A DNA stretch of 7,004 bases, from contig CACZQG010000265.1 in NCBI GenBank assembly GCA_902783235.1, positions 1-7,004 on the forward strand, given 5' to 3'. This document shows, piece after piece, positions 5,843-7,004 of the stretch (position 1 is its first letter; each line of letters opens with the position of its first letter). Made by a program: the position numbers and the translations under genes. The notes below the pieces were generated by a model that was not told the origin of the DNA, searched no databases, and was given only the letters and a program-made list of their open reading frames with translations. Source of the stretch: an uncultured Ruminococcus sp. Its GTDB lineage: Bacteria > Bacillota > Clostridia > Oscillospirales > Ruminococcaceae.

Positions 5843-6784
5843 TTAATCAATGAACAAGCCAATCTCCTCTGCCATTTTATCGGCTTCAAAGTGAAAAACG
5901 TAATGATCACAATCAAGCTCGACGGTCTTTATACACGACATATTCTCTGCGAAACGGTAACTGATCTCCCTCCACTGATCGCCCTTGCCGGTGGATATAA
6001 ACATAAGCATCGGGACTTCTGGCTTGTTCCCCGAAGATACCACCGCCGCATTATCCTTAGCCATATTGCATTCTCTTGCGACATCTATGTTGGCGTAGTT
6101 GCGATTGCCAAGTGCCACCCATGTTCTGCATTCATCTTCCGTGAGAAAATCGCCCGACGGCAGGAAGGTACTGTCAGGCAGGTATCTACCGATACCAAGA
6201 TCCAGCAGTCCGTGCAGCAGCCTGTAATACGGCACGGCGTAAGTACCATCGGGTGTGTAGTCGTAGTGCTCGGGAACAGCCATATCCAGCCCGATGATAG
6301 CTTCCACCTCGTCGGGATAAGTCTGTGCCCAGTACAGTGCCTCTACCCCCGAATAGGAATGCGGGCAAAGCACATAAGGAGCTTCCAGACCCACACCTGC
6401 GAGTGCTGCTCTGGTATCCGCAAGAAGTGATGCCACATCACGGGGGTTGTCAACCTGCTCGCTGTAACCGTAACCAAATTTCTCTACTACCGCTATACGG
6501 TATTTATCGGTCAGCTTCGGGTAAATGCTTTTGAAATCCAGTATCGGTGTGATGGTTGCGCTGCCCGACATGAACACCAGCGTTTTATCGCCGCCGCCCT
6601 CAGTGTATACGCACATCTTATGACCGTCTACATCGACCATCTGTCCTACAGGCTTTACTATATCTTCCTCCTGCTTGAGCATAATTCTGTGTCTGACAAA
6701 GGTAAACAATAAGAACACAGCTATTATCGCAAGAAATATCAACAGTATCTTTTTAACTTTCTTTTTTCGCTTTGTAGTTGTCAT
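5843..6784 (-). CDS. Membrane-anchored alpha/beta hydrolase (moron cargo)
   Basis: The 313-residue protein starts with a basic stretch (KRKKKVKK) and one hydrophobic helix (about 13-30). This predicts an N-in anchor with the enzyme outside the membrane. The alpha/beta hydrolase fold follows: FMSGSA oxyanion region (71-76), EKFGYGYSE (101-109), nucleophile elbow PHSYSG with S143, a probable acid at D269 (GKGDQW), and catalytic H293 in DHYVFHFE. The elbow departs from GxSxG (P141 and S145), as in related hydrolases of gut clostridia. The substrate cannot be told. The ATG at 6784 has GGAG at 6793-6796 (8-nt spacing); a GTG at 6805 is less likely because the site lies inside that extension. The end carries three consecutive in-frame TAA codons. 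Its own promoter and terminator, position between chaperone and tape measure genes, and visibly higher GC mark it as inserted cargo. Confidence 0.88.
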   Translation of the reverse strand: MTTTKRKKKVKKILLIFLAIIAVFLLFTFVRHRIMLKQEEDIVKPVGQMVDVDGHKMCVYTEGGGDKTLVFMSGSATITPILDFKSIYPKLTDKYRIAVVEKFGYGYSEQVDNPRDVASLLADTRAALAGVGLEAPYVLCPHSYSGVEALYWAQTYPDEVEAIIGLDMAVPEHYDYTPDGTYAVPYYRLLHGLLDLGIGRYLPDSTFLPSGDFLTEDECRTWVALGNRNYANIDVARECNMAKDNAAVVSSGNKPEVPMLMFISTGKGDQWREISYRFAENMSCIKTVELDCDHYVFHFEADKMAEEIGLFID

Positions 6785-6851
6785 TGTATTGTCTCCACAC
6801 TGCACAAATTCCGATTTAGCGAAGGGAGCTTCATGTATCCTTCACACCAGA

Positions 6852-6880
6852 ATTATAACACAGAAGGAAGAAAAAGTCAA
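6852..6880 (-). promoter_or_regulatory. Sigma-A promoter of the hydrolase gene
   Basis: On the minus strand TTGACT (6880-6875) and TATAAT (6857-6852) are separated by exactly 17 nt, a near-perfect vegetative promoter. Transcription would begin near 6845, giving a leader of about 60 nt before the ATG at 6784. The -35 box starts at the base immediately after the chaperone TGA (6883-6881). No operator or other conserved element is obvious. A constitutive promoter here suggests expression during lysogeny, independent of the late tail genes. Confidence 0.85.
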
Positions 6881-7004
6881 TCAGAACGCATCAAAATCCG
6901 CCTGTCCAGCGACCTCAGACCAGCCGTCGTATTCATCGTTTTCTTTTTCGGTGAACATATCATTCACGACTCCGATCGTGAGCAGATCAAGCTCCGAGAG
7001 GGAC
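6881..7004 (-). CDS. Tail assembly chaperone, C-terminal fragment
   Basis: The minus-strand frame is open from the window edge to the TGA at 6883-6881 and encodes 40 residues: SLSELDLLTIGVVNDMFTEK, then acidic 'ENDEYDGWSEVAGQADFDAF'. The 'LxLLTIGxVxDMxxEKxNDExD...ADFDAF' ending is typical of the C-terminal (T-type) part of gpG/gpGT-like tail assembly chaperones. These normally sit directly before the tape measure gene and are often made by a programmed ribosomal frameshift; the slip site would lie beyond the window. Finding it here shows that phage sequence continues on the far side of the hydrolase, so the hydrolase is an insertion rather than the prophage edge. The call rests on a short fragment. 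Confidence 0.75.
   Translation of the reverse strand, partial: SLSELDLLTIGVVNDMFTEKENDEYDGWSEVAGQADFDAF

Noticed and set aside
5776..5850. Possible C-terminal remnant of another phage gene after the hydrolase (frame ending QTPYSYAAKYKF then TGA, minus strand)
   Set aside because: Too short and overlapping the hydrolase end; no recognisable family and no start, so chance openness is the simpler explanation.
1..7004. CRISPR array, tRNA gene or transposon ends
   Set aside because: No regularly spaced repeats, no cloverleaf-like sequence, and no transposase or terminal inverted repeats were seen on either strand.

Overview
The window is a stretch of the late tail-morphogenesis region of a siphophage-type prophage or phage from a Gram-positive, clostridial host. 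The tail proteins resemble those of prophages from gut Oscillospiraceae and Lachnospiraceae (Ruminococcus-like), the Shine-Dalgarno sequences are strong AGGAGG types, and base composition is moderate to low GC. The host assignment is inference from protein style only.

Read on the minus strand (right to left), the tail operon has the classic order: C-terminal end of a tail assembly chaperone (6881-7004, cut by the window edge), tape measure protein (4166-5716), distal tail protein Dit (2623-3477), a Gp37/Tal-like tail-tip protein (1551-2621), a receptor-binding tail fibre with BspA-type leucine-rich repeats (197-1549), and the start of a further tail-tip-associated protein (1-197). The four cistrons from Dit onward are almost seamless, with 1-nt gaps or a TGATG overlap, each with its own ribosome binding site.

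This order is interrupted twice by accessory cargo ('morons'). Between the chaperone and the tape measure gene sits a membrane-anchored alpha/beta hydrolase (5843-6784) on the same strand. It has its own consensus promoter, whose -35 box abuts the chaperone stop codon, and a UUCG-capped intrinsic terminator just before the tape measure ribosome binding site. Between tape measure and Dit sits a MntA-HepT (nucleotidyltransferase antitoxin / HEPN toxin) pair on the opposite strand (3554-4169), with its own near-consensus extended -10 promoter. hepT and the tape measure gene converge so tightly that both stop codons lie in one TTAA. Late transcription of the tail operon must therefore run antisense through the whole toxin-antitoxin module.

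The tape measure protein is only 516 residues. It jumps from the first part of its PhageMin-type domain straight into a C-terminal region, which suggests a large in-frame internal deletion or a naturally very short tail. The points most worth following are the antisense toxin-antitoxin module inside the tail operon, the host-like leucine-rich-repeat fibre, the autonomous hydrolase cassette with a terminator that is polar on the tail genes, and the shortened tape measure protein.
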